Under the pieces are notes generated by a model that saw only the letters and a list, made by a program, of their open reading frames with translations, ran no database searches and was not told the DNA's origin. A DNA stretch of 64,000 bases from Catonia carolina. Lineage: Eukaryota > Arthropoda > Insecta > Hemiptera > Achilidae. Below are positions 44,736-56,801 of this stretch, in pieces (the first letter of the stretch is position 1; every line of letters begins with the position of its first letter). The stretch covers positions 95,458,748-95,522,747 of the forward strand of contig JAQMRL010000002.1 in assembly GCA_035578175.1 (NCBI GenBank). The letters run 5' to 3'. Position numbers and translations under genes: made by a program.

Positions 44736-45225
44736 GAAATGGTTCGATCCGAACCTTCAAAAGTCTGCCTTAACCAGTTTTTAATATTATAAGCTTAAAA
44801 GAATGTTTTACACTTATTTCTTTGATTTCAAAATATAAGTTAATTTTATAAATTTTATTTCCATTTCATATTTATCATAATAAAAAACTGCAAATAATTT
44901 CCAATCCTTCTTTTCTTTAATATATAATACAAAACTGATTGGAGTAATTAAAAAAAAGAGTTTAAGGGATCTAAAATAAAATAATTTTAAAATAGAAAAG
45001 TATTATTTTAAAGAATTGTCGGAAGAGTACTATAGAGATTCATTTTGTACTTCAAAAGCTTATTTAAATTGCGTAACTACAAAAAATGCATTCAAGCCGA
45101 CTTCAAAAGAAACAGTACTAAAGAAACTAAGTTAAAAAGCATTGATTAATGTAAGACCTCAAAGCAAAGTATTAACCTTTTTACTTTCTTTTCCCCTATA
45201 TAAATATATCGAGAACGAAAGTGCC

Positions 45226-46025
45226 TATTGTTTTCATGTTAATTTTTTGAAATCGCGTTTTCACCAAAAATACACATATCAGGCCCCTAAACCTAAAAAC
45301 ATTTTCAAGCCATTGAATTTGCGTGTGGGTGTGAACAAAATATATTAAGAACGGAATATCGTACAAATTTGAAACTTGGCACATAAGTTGGGTACTATGA
45401 CTGGACTTTTCCTGAGGAAAATTTTCATCAAAATCGGTCATCTAGAAGTAACACTTTACACGTTAATTTTTGTTTTTTTGCAATTTTCCTCAAAAACTGG
45501 TTCTACGATTTCTTTCAGAATCGACTGATTTAGCCTACTACTTCTTTTTCTGCAATACTTCTTCTTCTTAAAGTTCCATCTCCTATCGGAGGTTGGATAT
45601 CATAATGGCTATGGTCACTTTGCTGGCTGCTGCTCTGAATAGTTGCAATGAACTACAGTTGAACCATTCTCTAAGATTCCTCAGCCAGGAGATGCGTCTT
45701 CTTCCTACGCCTCTTCTTCCTCGGATCTTTCCCTGCATAATAATTCTCAGCAACTCATATTTTTCTCCTCTGGTTATGTGACCCACATATTCTGCAATAC
45801 TGGACAAGCGGAATATCTGCTAAAATTCGTAGGGGGTTATACTATCGTAATAAAAATAGGTTTTCTTACGATGTCGGTCCTAATATGGATTTTAGGGAAA
45901 AAGTGTATATTATCAAAGTTGTAGAAAATTAAAAACCGACAACATTTATGTCAAGCATTTTTTCAGCGCTTAGTTTAGCGTCAATTACTGGTTTTTCGTA
46001 CTTTCTCGTTGAAATTGGTGGTTCA
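45226..46025 (-). repeat. long dispersed non-coding repeat, copy B
   Basis: Inverted relative to copy A: GTTTTCATGTTAATTTTTTG and GAAACTTGGCACATAAGTTG match the reverse of 11040-11230, and TTAGTTTAGCGTCAATTACTG matches the reverse of about 10555-10575. Interrupted by a LINE 3' end (45560-45790). Confidence 0.75.
45560..45790 (-). mobile_element. RTE-like LINE 3' end, 231 bp, with TSD
   Basis: TSD TCTGCAATACT at 45549-45559 and 45791-45801. Minus strand reads YVGHITRGEKYELLRIIMQG, GRRRISWLRNLREWF and SKVTIAIMISNLR, homologous to the C-terminus of the LINE at 13986 (YLGHIMRNSQRYELLQRI, RRISWLGNMRTWF). Ends in (AAG)n at 45560-45570. Heavily 5'-truncated. Confidence 0.88.
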
Positions 46026-46106
46026 ATGAAAGTTTTCTTTCAGACTTTCCCAAACAATCCAATAAGACGTCTAAAACGTCGATGGAGCCGGAACCTCATC
46101 AATTAA
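46026..46106 (+). pseudogene. Jockey C-terminal scrap
   Basis: Plus strand reads NNPIRRLKRRWSRNLIN with a stop, the last residues of Jockey ORF2. Abuts copy B of the dispersed repeat. Confidence 0.6.
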
Positions 46107-48000
46107 CGTAGTACTGTAATTGACTATCCATTACAGTTCTAAATGCTGCACTTAATGCTACACGTATTCTGTTCTCATCGGAGTTCTGTCACTGGACTGT
46201 GTCTGCACTCACGTTTATTATCATGTTATTTTTTCCAAATTTTGTGTTATCACATTCACTGATTGTTTTCAACAGATTGTGAATTTCCTAAATAGAGAGA
46301 AAAAAGAAACATTACTAGGAAATCTAGTTAAGCAAATGAAAAAATGTTGAAGCACAGATAGATACGTACTCTCATATAACAAGCAGAGGAATACTCAATT
46401 AAGATCTTCAAATCTTTTCGAATTAAAGAAAATAATCTAATACCTAAATAACCGAATAGTCTCAAGCTTTAATTATTATAGAAAAAAGAATATAAAAAAA
46501 GAACATAAAAACGTAAGACATCGAATAAACTCATAACCCCCTAATTTTAGAGAAGCTTGATTCTTATTGGTTAAGCTAGGCGATGATCAGACCCGTTAAT
46601 TTAGAGTCGGTGTAGCTCATTGAGCAGTGTTTTTCTTAAAACCCTTAAGCTATTTTTTTCTCGTAGTTATCTGTTATTACATCTGCTAATATCTTTTTGT
46701 GTAAATAATTGTCGATTTTAAATATATAAGTAAAAAATCAAAATAATTTTCGTTACTAATTTAATATTTCTTTTTTACAAAACTTCCGTGTTGTTAAAAA
46801 TTATTCTCTCTGTGTGAATGCAAGTATACACGACCTACAAACCACCCAAGTGTTAGTAGAAAATGTAGGTTAATACCACAAAATGGTCTTAAGGGATTTT
46901 TCTCATGAATTACTGACATAAAGTTCCTGCAGATGCAAAATAAAGATTCATTTAATAACAGTATGACTCCTGCATTATGTTTGCAATTTAAGGCAGTTAA
47001 GAACTTTCCTTGCCTTATGTATGCATGTTTGAAACGGGTATTATGCGCTCGCGCATGAATTTGTCTACGTTTTTCTCGCTGCTATTACGGTTGTCATTAA
47101 ATGAACGAGCAAAACAAACAATTTTCTTCTAGACTTTGTTTTGAAGTAAAAAAGAAACACAGAAAAGTTTTGTATGAATTCAACTGTAATCTTTAGTACA
47201 TGTTTGTTAGGACGTTCACAGAAAAATATTAACACTACGTAAAAAAATACATGTTACTCTTGGTTTATTTACAAATATATAATTTTTCACAATAAATTTA
47301 ACGCATTTTATTGAAACAACTTTTTTTTATTTATTTTGCACCTGTAGAAGAACAACTAACAAAAACGTTCACGACTAAATTACCAAAAAATGTTTTTTAA
47401 AATCCAACCGCGTTAATGGCGTTGAGGAGGACACCACCCAGCAATAGCTTTTCAGGTAACGATAAATGTTTAAAACAACTTAACCAAGATTTATCAGAAA
47501 CCGAATAAATATTTGAAACATTTTTTTGGTATTTCTCGTAAGGTTCTTCATTAATTTTTCCTTTAAACTCTCCGTTTACTGCAGTTTAAAATATACATAT
47601 ACAATTTTACACGGTTTCTAATTTAATTTCAAAGGCGAAATTTTTCATTTAACTTCAACTTGAAATCTAAGTACATTTCTCGGGTATAGAATCAAGCCCA
47701 TTGTAGTAATCTTAGGTACAAAAACCTAATTTTTTTTCATTTATTTTGGGTACAATACTGTACACTGAGTAGTACAATTTCCGTATATGATGTTAAAAAT
47801 TATTTATGAGATAGTGAAGAGTAATGGTACCAGGAGAAGAGATACCCAGTACATTCTCCAGTTGGGAGTGTGGCCATTATACGTTCTTCAGACCAAGAGA
47901 TCCCTGCTCCATTTTTGCTTTAGTCGACTTACATTGAATAGTTCCTTATAGATAAGTCACGGGGTAACTGGTTGAAATAGCTATCTATTTGAACGTAAAA
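46107..48000. other. AT-rich spacer
   Basis: No gene supported. A tRNA A-box-like word (GTGTAGCTCATTGAGCAG, 46610-46627) has no matching B box. Confidence 0.5.
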
Positions 48001-48125
48001 TTCCCTACATTAGAACACGGTAAGCTTCTTTGTGTCAAACAAAAAATTTAAATCGTTGTGGAGAGTTTTATTGCTTACATAAAAAAGTCCGCCGAAGATA
48101 GTCATTAGAAATTGATTGAAAGGTG
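48001..48125 (-). pseudogene. Jockey C-terminal remnant
   Basis: Minus strand reads PFNQFLMTIFGGLFYVSNKT then LHNDLNFLFDTKKLT, matching 'K.LR.I...P.YVSNKTLH.DL..P' at 16150-16210. Short and diverged. Confidence 0.55.
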
Positions 48126-51100
48126 TAGGTCAACTTTAAATTACTCTCTGCCACTACACCAAACCGCTGGACACTCAAAATCTAAATTAGCCACAAAAGG
48201 GTTATGTAAATTAAAATTTTGTACAAAGATTAAATTTTGATCGCGGAATTATTACGTAGAAGAGTAGCTTCAGGTGGCAGTTAAGTTCTAATCGTTTTGT
48301 ACGCAGATGATATTTCCAAGTTAATCATCTGTAAAGCTATGTATTCTCATCAAATCTAATATATACTTTCTATGTTGCTTTTCAAATGTTATTCCGATCT
48401 AAAACATAATCTAGAATTTTTTTCTCTGTTAGTTCACAACGTTACTGTCTCAATATTTTAAGTATTTGGTTCCTTAGGGACTGCGCGTTTATAATTAAAA
48501 ATTATCTTTGACATAAATAATCTTTTTTTGCAAACTGACTTTTTTCTGATTCTACTTAAACACCTGAGGGAATTTAATTTAAAAGTATATTTCATAACAC
48601 TACACACAGTTATAAAAATTAGTGAGATTTATTTAATATATGTGCTTTTATAATACTCGTTTATTTACTTGTTAGCAAACTACCTCAAATTTGACGTTCT
48701 GTATTATATTTTATACTTATGTTTACTAATTTAAATTAATTGTGCTAATCAGGATAGGGTCTAGTTATTAATGGCAAAATTTACCTAGTAAGTAACAGCA
48801 ATAAATGTGTAAAAGAAATAAAAAGATTCCTAAAAATATAACATAAAAATATTGACAGAACTAGCTAAGCTGAAATATACACTGGTAGATCTAAAATAAT
48901 TGGACCTTCTGATTATATTACAATGTATATTTATTAAAATATTGGTTCATTTTGTTTTTGTCGTTGTATTTTGACATATAAAGATTTATTTGAAGTAGTC
49001 TATAATTTGAATTTAGTATTTTACTTGAGACTTACTCTGTCGTTTTTATGTAACGTAAGGGATTACATGAATGCAATACATAATAAGAGTTTTAAATAAA
49101 ATCTAGGACAAGTGAATTATTCTTATTTCATATTCAAATACATAAAATAAAATATTAAGAGAAACACGGAGGTAGAAATGAACAATAATTTATAAAACGT
49201 ACGACAAGCAAATGTCCGTCTCATCAGAACGAATGAATTCCTAAGGGTATAAAAATGTATTTCTACGATTCCACTTAACAGGATGTTTAGCTTATTAATA
49301 AAATCTGATGTGACGCGAAGCAGTTTTCCAATTTTCCGGTCGGAAAAGCACGTTCCGGATTGTACCTGCTTCTGGCGTTTTAGGTAAAGGTCCATAATTT
49401 TCTATTTATTTCCATAAAATGAAACTAAATAAGACATACGAACCGTACAAGAGGATTGCTCCCCTCATTTCCGGCCTGCGGCATTTAAAAAATATTATAA
49501 TCCCCAAGTTGGAATTGGGGGATTCAGAGACTTTTGTCATACAAAATTTAAACACAAATTATTTATTAATTTTTGCAACCTACACATAGGCTATCTAAAA
49601 AAATTCATTAAAATTTAAAATCTAAATTGAGTCTTTTACTCTTATAGGATATTAGAACAAATTTGCATAAAAAATGTTTATAACTCTCAAAATACCAATC
49701 TGGTTGAAAATTTAAATTTTACGAATTGTAAACCACATCTGCTACGATTTCATTACCCAGTAAATAGACGTGATCCAGTATCTTCAAGTCTTGTAGTTCT
49801 ACTTCATAAACTCCAATTAACAACTATTTCAGGGAAACTTTTACTATTGCAAACCCTAGTAACAGAATAAAATGTAAGTTACATTCTATCCTTATTCTGT
49901 GGGTAATGATACAGCTCAAGCAAAGTCGCTTTTTTTAATTTTTATGAAAATCAATAAAATCTGGTATAATTTATGGGGTCTACCTTCATAATGTTTTGAT
50001 GTGTTGTTGATTAGTGAAAAACTGTTTTTTTATCTGAAATGCAGCTAAACTTTATAGCAAATTCTGAATAAACATCAAGTCAAAAAATGTATTAAAAAGG
50101 TGAGCCACTAGTTTTACAGATCATAACGTGGATGTACTTTGGCCAATTTACATAAAGTTTTTCTCAAATTTATTAAAGACGAAATCCCATTTTAGGTAAT
50201 TAGGTAGCGTGACTGGAGTTCTTTATGTGTAGGCCTACCGTGTACGTCTAAAGCCTTCGAGGCAAGAACAGTGATGACTAATTGGAAAGTCTCTGCTGCT
50301 CGATTCGGAGATTACTAAAAAATATTATTGGAATAATATGCAGTTCTTTTTAAGTTAAATAATCAATTTATATGAGTACTAAATTTTGGTCAATTTTAGA
50401 GATGTAAATTTGAACAAGGACACTCTGTAATGGTTTTCACCTTAAAGCGCAAAGGTGTAAATTTAACAATTGAAAGAGAATTCCTAGCAGTTGACTGACT
50501 GGGCTAGCCTACAAGCTGTTTAAATATTAACATTGTTTTTACCTTTCCCTTTTGGTGGATAAAATTTTGATATTATCCTTACTTCTAAGCTTACTATTGA
50601 ACAACTATAAATTTTAATAATTGAATTTTAAACTTTTTCTCTTAGTAAATTTTGTCACAAACGACGTCATAAAATATGTTTGAGATTTAAATTTTTAAAT
50701 ATCGGTTATATCAAATTAATTTTGTCATAATACTGATAGTATAATGATTTTCACATTTCATCTTCAGTTTCAGTTGTACATTACAGTAATCAGAGCAATA
50801 ATAATAATTAATAACTGCCAAATGTTTAGTTTAATTGAAACTCAAACGATTGGATATTCAAAAGGGAGAATATCAGTTAATATGCAAAATGTAGACACAG
50901 ACGGTTAGGCTGCTAGGCAAAATGAGGATGGTAGAGATTAGTGAAATGTTGAAATAATTAAAGCTGGAGGTGATGAGAGATAAACCACAGGAATGCTTGA
51001 AATTAGGCTTCTCTCCAACGGGCGTCCAATCCCACTGTACTCTACAGCAACATAAACTTCTACTGTGGCCAATAATCGCAACGATTTAGTATATCTCAAT

Positions 51101-53302
51101 TAAAAATAATTAACAATCCAAACCACAATATAAATTTGTCAAATTTCTTGCTTGTTTTCTCAGCAATATTAGAGTGAAATGCAAATAATGTTTGAACAGA
51201 TTTATTACTGAAAAAGTTTTATATGTTACAAATATAAAATTTCATGTATCGTAAAATATGTTCCCTACACCATCAATATGTCAAATAAGAAGAGATAAAG
51301 CTAGTGTTTCATATAAGTTTGTATAATTTTAAATATAACGTTAATGAGAATCTATACCTCAAATCAGATTTTTCGAAATATAAAACTATTGTTAGAAACA
51401 TTTTCGAATAAGGGAATACAAATATGTGGTACTTAAAACTTTAAAGACAACTAGTTTAAAACCAATCTATATACATTTTTCTTTCAAAACGATCGATTAC
51501 TTAACACAATTTAATTTAGGCCAATATTGTTGAGATCTCCTAGAACCCTAGATCTCCTAGATCTCCTAGTTGAGATACGTAGTAAGATGCCCAGCTGATA
51601 GTCATCCATGAACTCACGATACATGATATTTCTCATCAAATTCAAGCTGACACAAGCCATAGAAATATAGTAAAAACATCGAACACATTACATGGTTCTC
51701 GTCAACGTAGTTTTCAACAACAAATAAAAGCAAAACATACAATCAAAAATTTGTTGTTTCAGACCTAATTAATATTAATCCTATCAAATCAAAAATTTAA
51801 TAATTGTTTTACTGTTATAGGTTGGTTTATATCGTCATATTTATCTGAGATAATATTAATTAGGACTAGAGTATCTTTTTCAATTAAAAATATTTTTAAA
51901 TTTATTAGCTTAATGTTGACACTATGAAAGACAGGTTTTACACAAAAATTCCTGCCTCGCTAAAATATTCTTTTATAGTTTGTATCATATACATTTTCTT
52001 GTTTCTCACGATAATAAGATAAGAGCCTATTACGTCATCCCTGCTAGATTTGGTCCTTAGAACGTTACATCGGTCGTCCCTAATTCTTCTACCTTGTGGT
52101 AAGTATTTATCAACTAGACGGAGAATTCTACATGCATATGCTGTATATATTAATACTATCTACACTACGTAACTCGATCAATTAGAGTTACTTTGTAATC
52201 TTTGAGTAGGTAGGCTTGTTAGCGTATTGCCACACTGGCGGATAGGAATCAGTAAAACCCCGTAAGACTTTAATACCGTGTTTAGTTAGCTCATATAAAG
52301 GTTTCCTGTGTATTGGCCTAAGCTAAAATATACTTGAGGTACTGGGATGGGGGTCTCAACTCCAACATAAAATAATTTTATGCAGAATTTCAATGTTCAC
52401 AATCATAACACGAGAAACCGAAATGATTTTTATGTTGCTAATCACTCCACAAAATTGTTTGAAAAAACACCTACTTATACAGGGAGAAAATTCATGAATA
52501 AATTACTCCAATTTTTAAAATGTTGTGATAATTTGCATTCCTTTAAAAAAATCTGAAAAATTACTTGATTGGTGAAACTTTTTATAGCGTACAAGAATTT
52601 CTTTCTTGATAGTAGTGACACATTGTGTGATTCTTAGATATATTTCACGTATTATAACTGACATGTCCTATACTCCTCCTGAAGCCTATTGGATGCAAGA
52701 AAAAAAAACATGACACTCTCTCTCAATGGGAGATTAGGGAAGTCTCTGTAGATACATAGAACAGGTTGAGTAAGGTTGAAATATTGGTATTAAACTTGTA
52801 CTATATAAGCACTCGCGGATGAACAGAGGTACTGAATAGAAAATGGTCAATGGTCTTCACCGTGGAAGAGAAAAATGTTCCCAACATCGACGAGGGTGGA
52901 GGAGCCTAGTAGATGGGTCTCCGAATGAAACCCAGTGCACATCCGAATGCATTAAGGTGGTAACCTGGCCGCAAATGCTACTAATTTATTATAATCTAAT
53001 CGGCCCAATGGTATACTTGCGGAACTCACTATCAGTTTCAATCATCTAGAAGAGAAAAATCGGACCGGAATTAAGGATAAAATTTGTTTGTCGAAATTAA
53101 TATGAAATGTGGTTGAACACTGATCTTTACTGCACAAAAAAGTTTTAACAAGTTACCTAATATCCAATTAAATTTAAGAAAAAGACTCTCATAAATTGGT
53201 TGCTTGACATTGAAGAACTAAATAAAAATAACGCGCGAATTAATCACCAAAATTATTTCAGCCGTTAGAAAAATAAACGGACACGATTCGTCGTACTTAA
53301 GC
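48126..53302. other. long AT-rich region without genes
   Basis: Over 5 kb with no coding frame, transposon end or RNA that I can support. Minor items: AGATCTCCTA-type short tandem words at 51532-51574; a minus-strand 90-codon frame at 49123-49395 with a basic N-terminus and hydrophobic end but no motif; a GC-richer patch at 52843-53000 whose origin I could not identify. Confidence 0.5.
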
Positions 53303-53475
53303 TTTTTATTATTTTTTTTTATCCGAGGTGGTGAGAAAACTCATGTTTACTCCCTCACGATGGGGGAAGTAGTGTTGGACTTAAAGCGTCCTCGTCCAGC
53401 CCCAAGGAGGCCGCAACCGTCTTACCAACCAAAAACCCGCCGCCTGGCCACTTGATCTGGCATCAACAAGCCTAC
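53303..53475 (-). mobile_element. retroelement 3' end with poly(A)
   Basis: GC-rich against its surroundings. The minus strand gives an open frame WPGGGFLVGKTVAASLGLDE then DALSPTLLPPS and a stop, followed by about 60 bp and a poly(A) (T run on plus at 53311-53321). Looks like the C-terminus plus tail of a non-LTR element of a family different from the Jockey and RTE-like copies here. Clade not recognised. Confidence 0.45.
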
Positions 53476-53579
53476 ACATACTTAAGCTTACACATGAACA
53501 AGCTTCTTATGACTACCAAACCGCACGCAAAGATTTACTTGGAATTATCTTGATTACCAGCGCCTGGCTTACATGTCAT

Positions 53580-53960
53580 GTCATTCGCCCATTATCATAA
53601 TCACTAATTGTTTAATTTAGGCCTATGATTGTGAATTTCACCAATATTTAAAAAACGATTCTATAACAGCAGATTAAACATTACACAGATTAAGATTATT
53701 TATTTTTTTAGTTTATTTAAAGTTGCGTCAACAGCTCGATCATTTGCAACTATGGTGGACTATGAAACAGTTGGTTTTAATTTCTGAAAATTTGCTGATC
53801 CTAGCCGGGAATCGAACCCGAGAAATCCTCGTTGTAGGCTAGCGAACGACCACTAAGATACTGAAGCAGCCTAATTTAATTTTAATTCATTGTTTTTGTA
53901 ACTTTTATTTTTTATTTAGAAGCTATACAATAAAGTATAACCAACTAAAAGTTTAAATAA
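53580..53960 (+). repeat. dispersed repeat, copy split by a SINE
   Basis: TTGTGAATTTCACCAATATT and AAAAAACGATTCTATAACAG at 53630-53670 recur at 57315-57360 (ATTGTGAATTTCACTGATAT, AAAAAACGATTTTATCAAAC). After the SINE, TTTTATTTAGAAGCTATACA recurs as CTTTATTTAGAAGCCATTAT at about 57398. In the 57.3-kb copy these two parts are close together, so the SINE here is an insertion. Confidence 0.65.
53700..53872 (-). repeat. tRNA-derived SINE, shared-tail group
   Basis: Minus strand: GGCTGCTTCAGTATCTTAGT, A-box-like TTAGTGGTCGTTCGC, B box GGGTTCGATTCCCGG, body, tail GTTGACGCAACTTTAAATAA. Head and both pol III boxes are well kept. Confidence 0.82.
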
Positions 53961-53984
53961 TTTTTTTTAATAAATAAATGATTG

Positions 53985-54944
53985 CTTTTTCGGGTGCACA
54001 ATGTACGTAACTAATCACCCTTTGGGAAATGCACACGGAGGAACCGCTATCATTATTAAAAATTCAATTAAACATTTCAATATTCCTGGGTATAATAAAG
54101 ATTTCCTTCAGGACATAGTGTTACTGTAGATTGTGCAAATGGGCCTTTAACATTTTCTGCAGTGTATTGCCCTCCCAGGCACATTATTACAGAAATTCAG
54201 TTTCATCACTTTTTTAATACACTAGGACTTCATTTTATTTCTGGTGGTGATTGGAACGCCAAAAATGTTTACTGGGGTTCCAGGCTGACTACTCCAAGAG
54301 GACGACAACTTTATCGGGCTATTACGGGATATAATTTTGAAATTATGTCACCAAATGGACCAACTTACTGGCCAACCGATGTCAATAAGGTACCAGATCT
54401 TTTGGACTTTTTTATTACAAAAAATATATCACAAAATTATTTTCAAATTGAATCCTGTTGTGACTTGTCGTCGGATCACACGCCTATAATATTAACAATT
54501 AGCTCAAATATAATCATTTGTGAGCAACCTCCCTCTTTGTCTAATAAGTACACTAACACTGAACAATTTAAACTCCTACTTGAAGAAAATATTGATTTAA
54601 ATATTCCACTAAAGGTTAAAAATGATATTGATGAAGCTGTTAATAATTTAACCAGAGCCATTCACAGTGCTTCGTGGACTGCAACTCCAACTCTCAGTCC
54701 TATGTTACCTGCTACTAACCAATATCCACTAATTATTAGGGAAAAAGTAGCAGAGAGACGAAGATTACGAAGAACGTGGCAAAACAGTAGATATCCTGAG
54801 GATAAAAGAAGATTAAATCGTTCGTCAAGGGAACTGAAAAAGCTCATTTTAGATTGGAAGAACAAATCTTTTCAAAATTATCTGTTAACTCTTTCGCCGA
54901 CTAAAGATGGAGACTATTCACTGTGGAGTGCTACCAAAAATTGA
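53985..54944 (+). pseudogene. Jockey ORF2 endonuclease part and linker
   Basis: AP-like endonuclease that nicks the target. Reading opens at MYVTNHPLGNAHGGTAIIIK (54001), shifts frame near 54115, then continues VYCPPRHIITEI, the catalytic-site block FISGGDWNAKNVYWGSR, NGPTYWPTDVNKVPDLLDFF and DLSSDHTPIILTI (conserved SDH). The first half of the domain is lost by truncation. A linker rich in Arg/Lys follows, with LWSATKN at the end; a one-base loss in an A-run (54935-54940) then moves reading to the RT frame. Confidence 0.88.
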
Positions 54945-56540
54945 AAAGACCAAAGCAAAACGTTCCTCCACTTCGTAAATTTGACGGCAGTTGGGCTAGG
55001 AGTGGTCAAGAAAAGGCCGACATATTTGCTGAACATCTTGCAGGAGTGTTCCAACCTTTCCCTCCAGCCAACGAAGATGAAGATGATACAGAGATTGGTA
55101 ATTTCTTAGAAGCCACTTATCAACTGTCTCCTCCAATACGGAAATTTACTCCCGTAGAGCTAAAATCGACTATCGACAAGTTGCCTTCCTTTAAAGTTCC
55201 AGGACATGACCTTATTACGGGTACAGTTCTTAAATGTTTACCAAGGAAAGCTCTTATACTTTTAAATACAATGTTTAATGCTATTGTGCGAATCAGCTAT
55301 TTTCCAGGTCTGTGGAAAATCTCTGAAATTCTTATAGTTCTAAAACCGGGAAAGGACCCTACTAGTGTGAATTCATATAGACCGATAAGCCTTTTTCCAA
55401 TATTTTCAAAATTATTTGAAAAACTTTTGCTAAAAACGTTGAAGTTATTTATATCAGAATTTATACCAGACCATCAATTTGGCTTCCGTGAACATCATAG
55501 TACAATTGAGCAGATCAATAGGGTGGTTTGTGTAATAAACAGTGCGTTTGAGAAAAAACATTATTGTTCTTCTGCATTTTTGGATATCAGCCAGGCTTTT
55601 GATAAAGTCTGGCATAAGGGTTTACTTTTAAAAATGAAAACACTGTTGCCTCATAATTTCTACATAGTTTTAAAATCATATCTGGATGACAGAAGATGTT
55701 TTAGAGTAAAATTTGATGGACATTTTTCAAAATTATTCAAAATTAATTCCGGCGTACCTCAAGGAATTGTTGTTGGGCCACTTTTGTATGTTCTGTTTAC
55801 TTCAGATTTACCGACTACAGAAAATACAGTTTTAGCAACTTTTGCGGATGATACTGCTGTCCTGGGTGTGGATGAAGATCCGACTGTAGCTTCACGGTAT
55901 TTGCTAGATTTTCTGACATCCTTGCAAAAATGGTTACAGAAGTGGAGGATTAAAATGAATGAAACTAAGTCAGTCCATGTGACATTCACCCTACGTAGAC
56001 GAACGTGCCCACCAGTAGTACTTAATGTCATTGTGGTGCCACAGTCAGAAGATGTGAAGTATCTGGGGCTTCATCTGGACCACCGACTGACGTGGAAGAA
56101 ACACATTTTAACGAAACGAAGACTATTAGACTTAAAATTGAGAAATATTTATTGGTTAACTGGGAGACGCTCACAACTGTCAACTGAATCAAAACTGTTG
56201 CTATACAAGACAATATTCAAGCCGGTGTGGATGTACGGGATACAACTCTGGGGGACAACAAAAAAATACCAATATTGACATTTTAGAACGTTTTCAAACT
56301 AAATTTTTACGGTTATCTCTTAAGATACCATGGTACATACGAAACAAATATATCTATAACGACATACGACTTAACTCAGTGAGACAGGAAATAATACGAT
56401 TTAGCAAAACATACGAACAAAGACTAAACGGACATCCAAATCATCTCGCGATAAACTTACTGGACAACAATGACTACACGTTTACAAGACTTAACAGATA
56501 CAATGAGTTGGATTTAATTAACAGATTCGAACACAATTAA
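54923..56540 (+). pseudogene. Jockey ORF2 reverse transcriptase and C-terminus
   Basis: In order: SYRPISLFPIFSKLFEKLLL, HQFGFREHHSTIEQINRVVC, palm AFLDISQAFDKVWHKGLLLK, SGVPQGIVVGPLLYVLFTSD, catalytic LATFADDTAVLG (FADD), WLQKWRIKMNETKSVHVTFT, DVKYLGLHLDHRLTWKKHIL, FKPVWMYGIQLWGTT. An extra A in a run at 56262-56268 ends the frame at 56278; in the next frame the protein continues NTNIDILERFQTKFLRLSLK, PWYIRNKYIYNDIRL and ends LNRYNELDLINRFEHN at 56540. All conserved RT motifs are present. Two of the element's three breaks fall in A-homopolymers. Confidence 0.92.
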
Positions 56541-56801
56541 CTTTTCATTTTAGATATTTTTAAGTGTATATGTGTAAATATTTTACTTTTATTTTCTTTA
56601 AATTTTGAATCATTTCAAAACTTATTAATTTTTTAAAATTACAAAAATCTATCTGTAACAATTATTATTAATGGATAATGTTGTTGTAAATTTGTCTTTT
56701 CTATGTTAACCTTATTACTTATTGTTTTTGTTCTTTTATTACAGAACAGATTGTAATTTTGCTGATTTGATAAAAAAAAATAAAAAAAAATAAATAAATG
56801 A

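Larger units (their letters stand above)
53982..56788 (+). mobile_element. Jockey-type LINE, 5'-truncated in the endonuclease
   Basis: 13-bp TSD AATAAATAAATGA at 53969-53981 and 56789-56801. 2.8 kb: end of the endonuclease, all of the RT, C-terminal domain, 250 bp 3' UTR and an A-rich tail (56770-56788). The longest non-LTR copy in the window. Confidence 0.9.

Noticed and set aside
46605..46680. tRNA-like A box (GTGTAGCTCATTGAGCAG)
   Set aside because: No B box at the right distance and no cloverleaf pairing; chance or an eroded SINE head.
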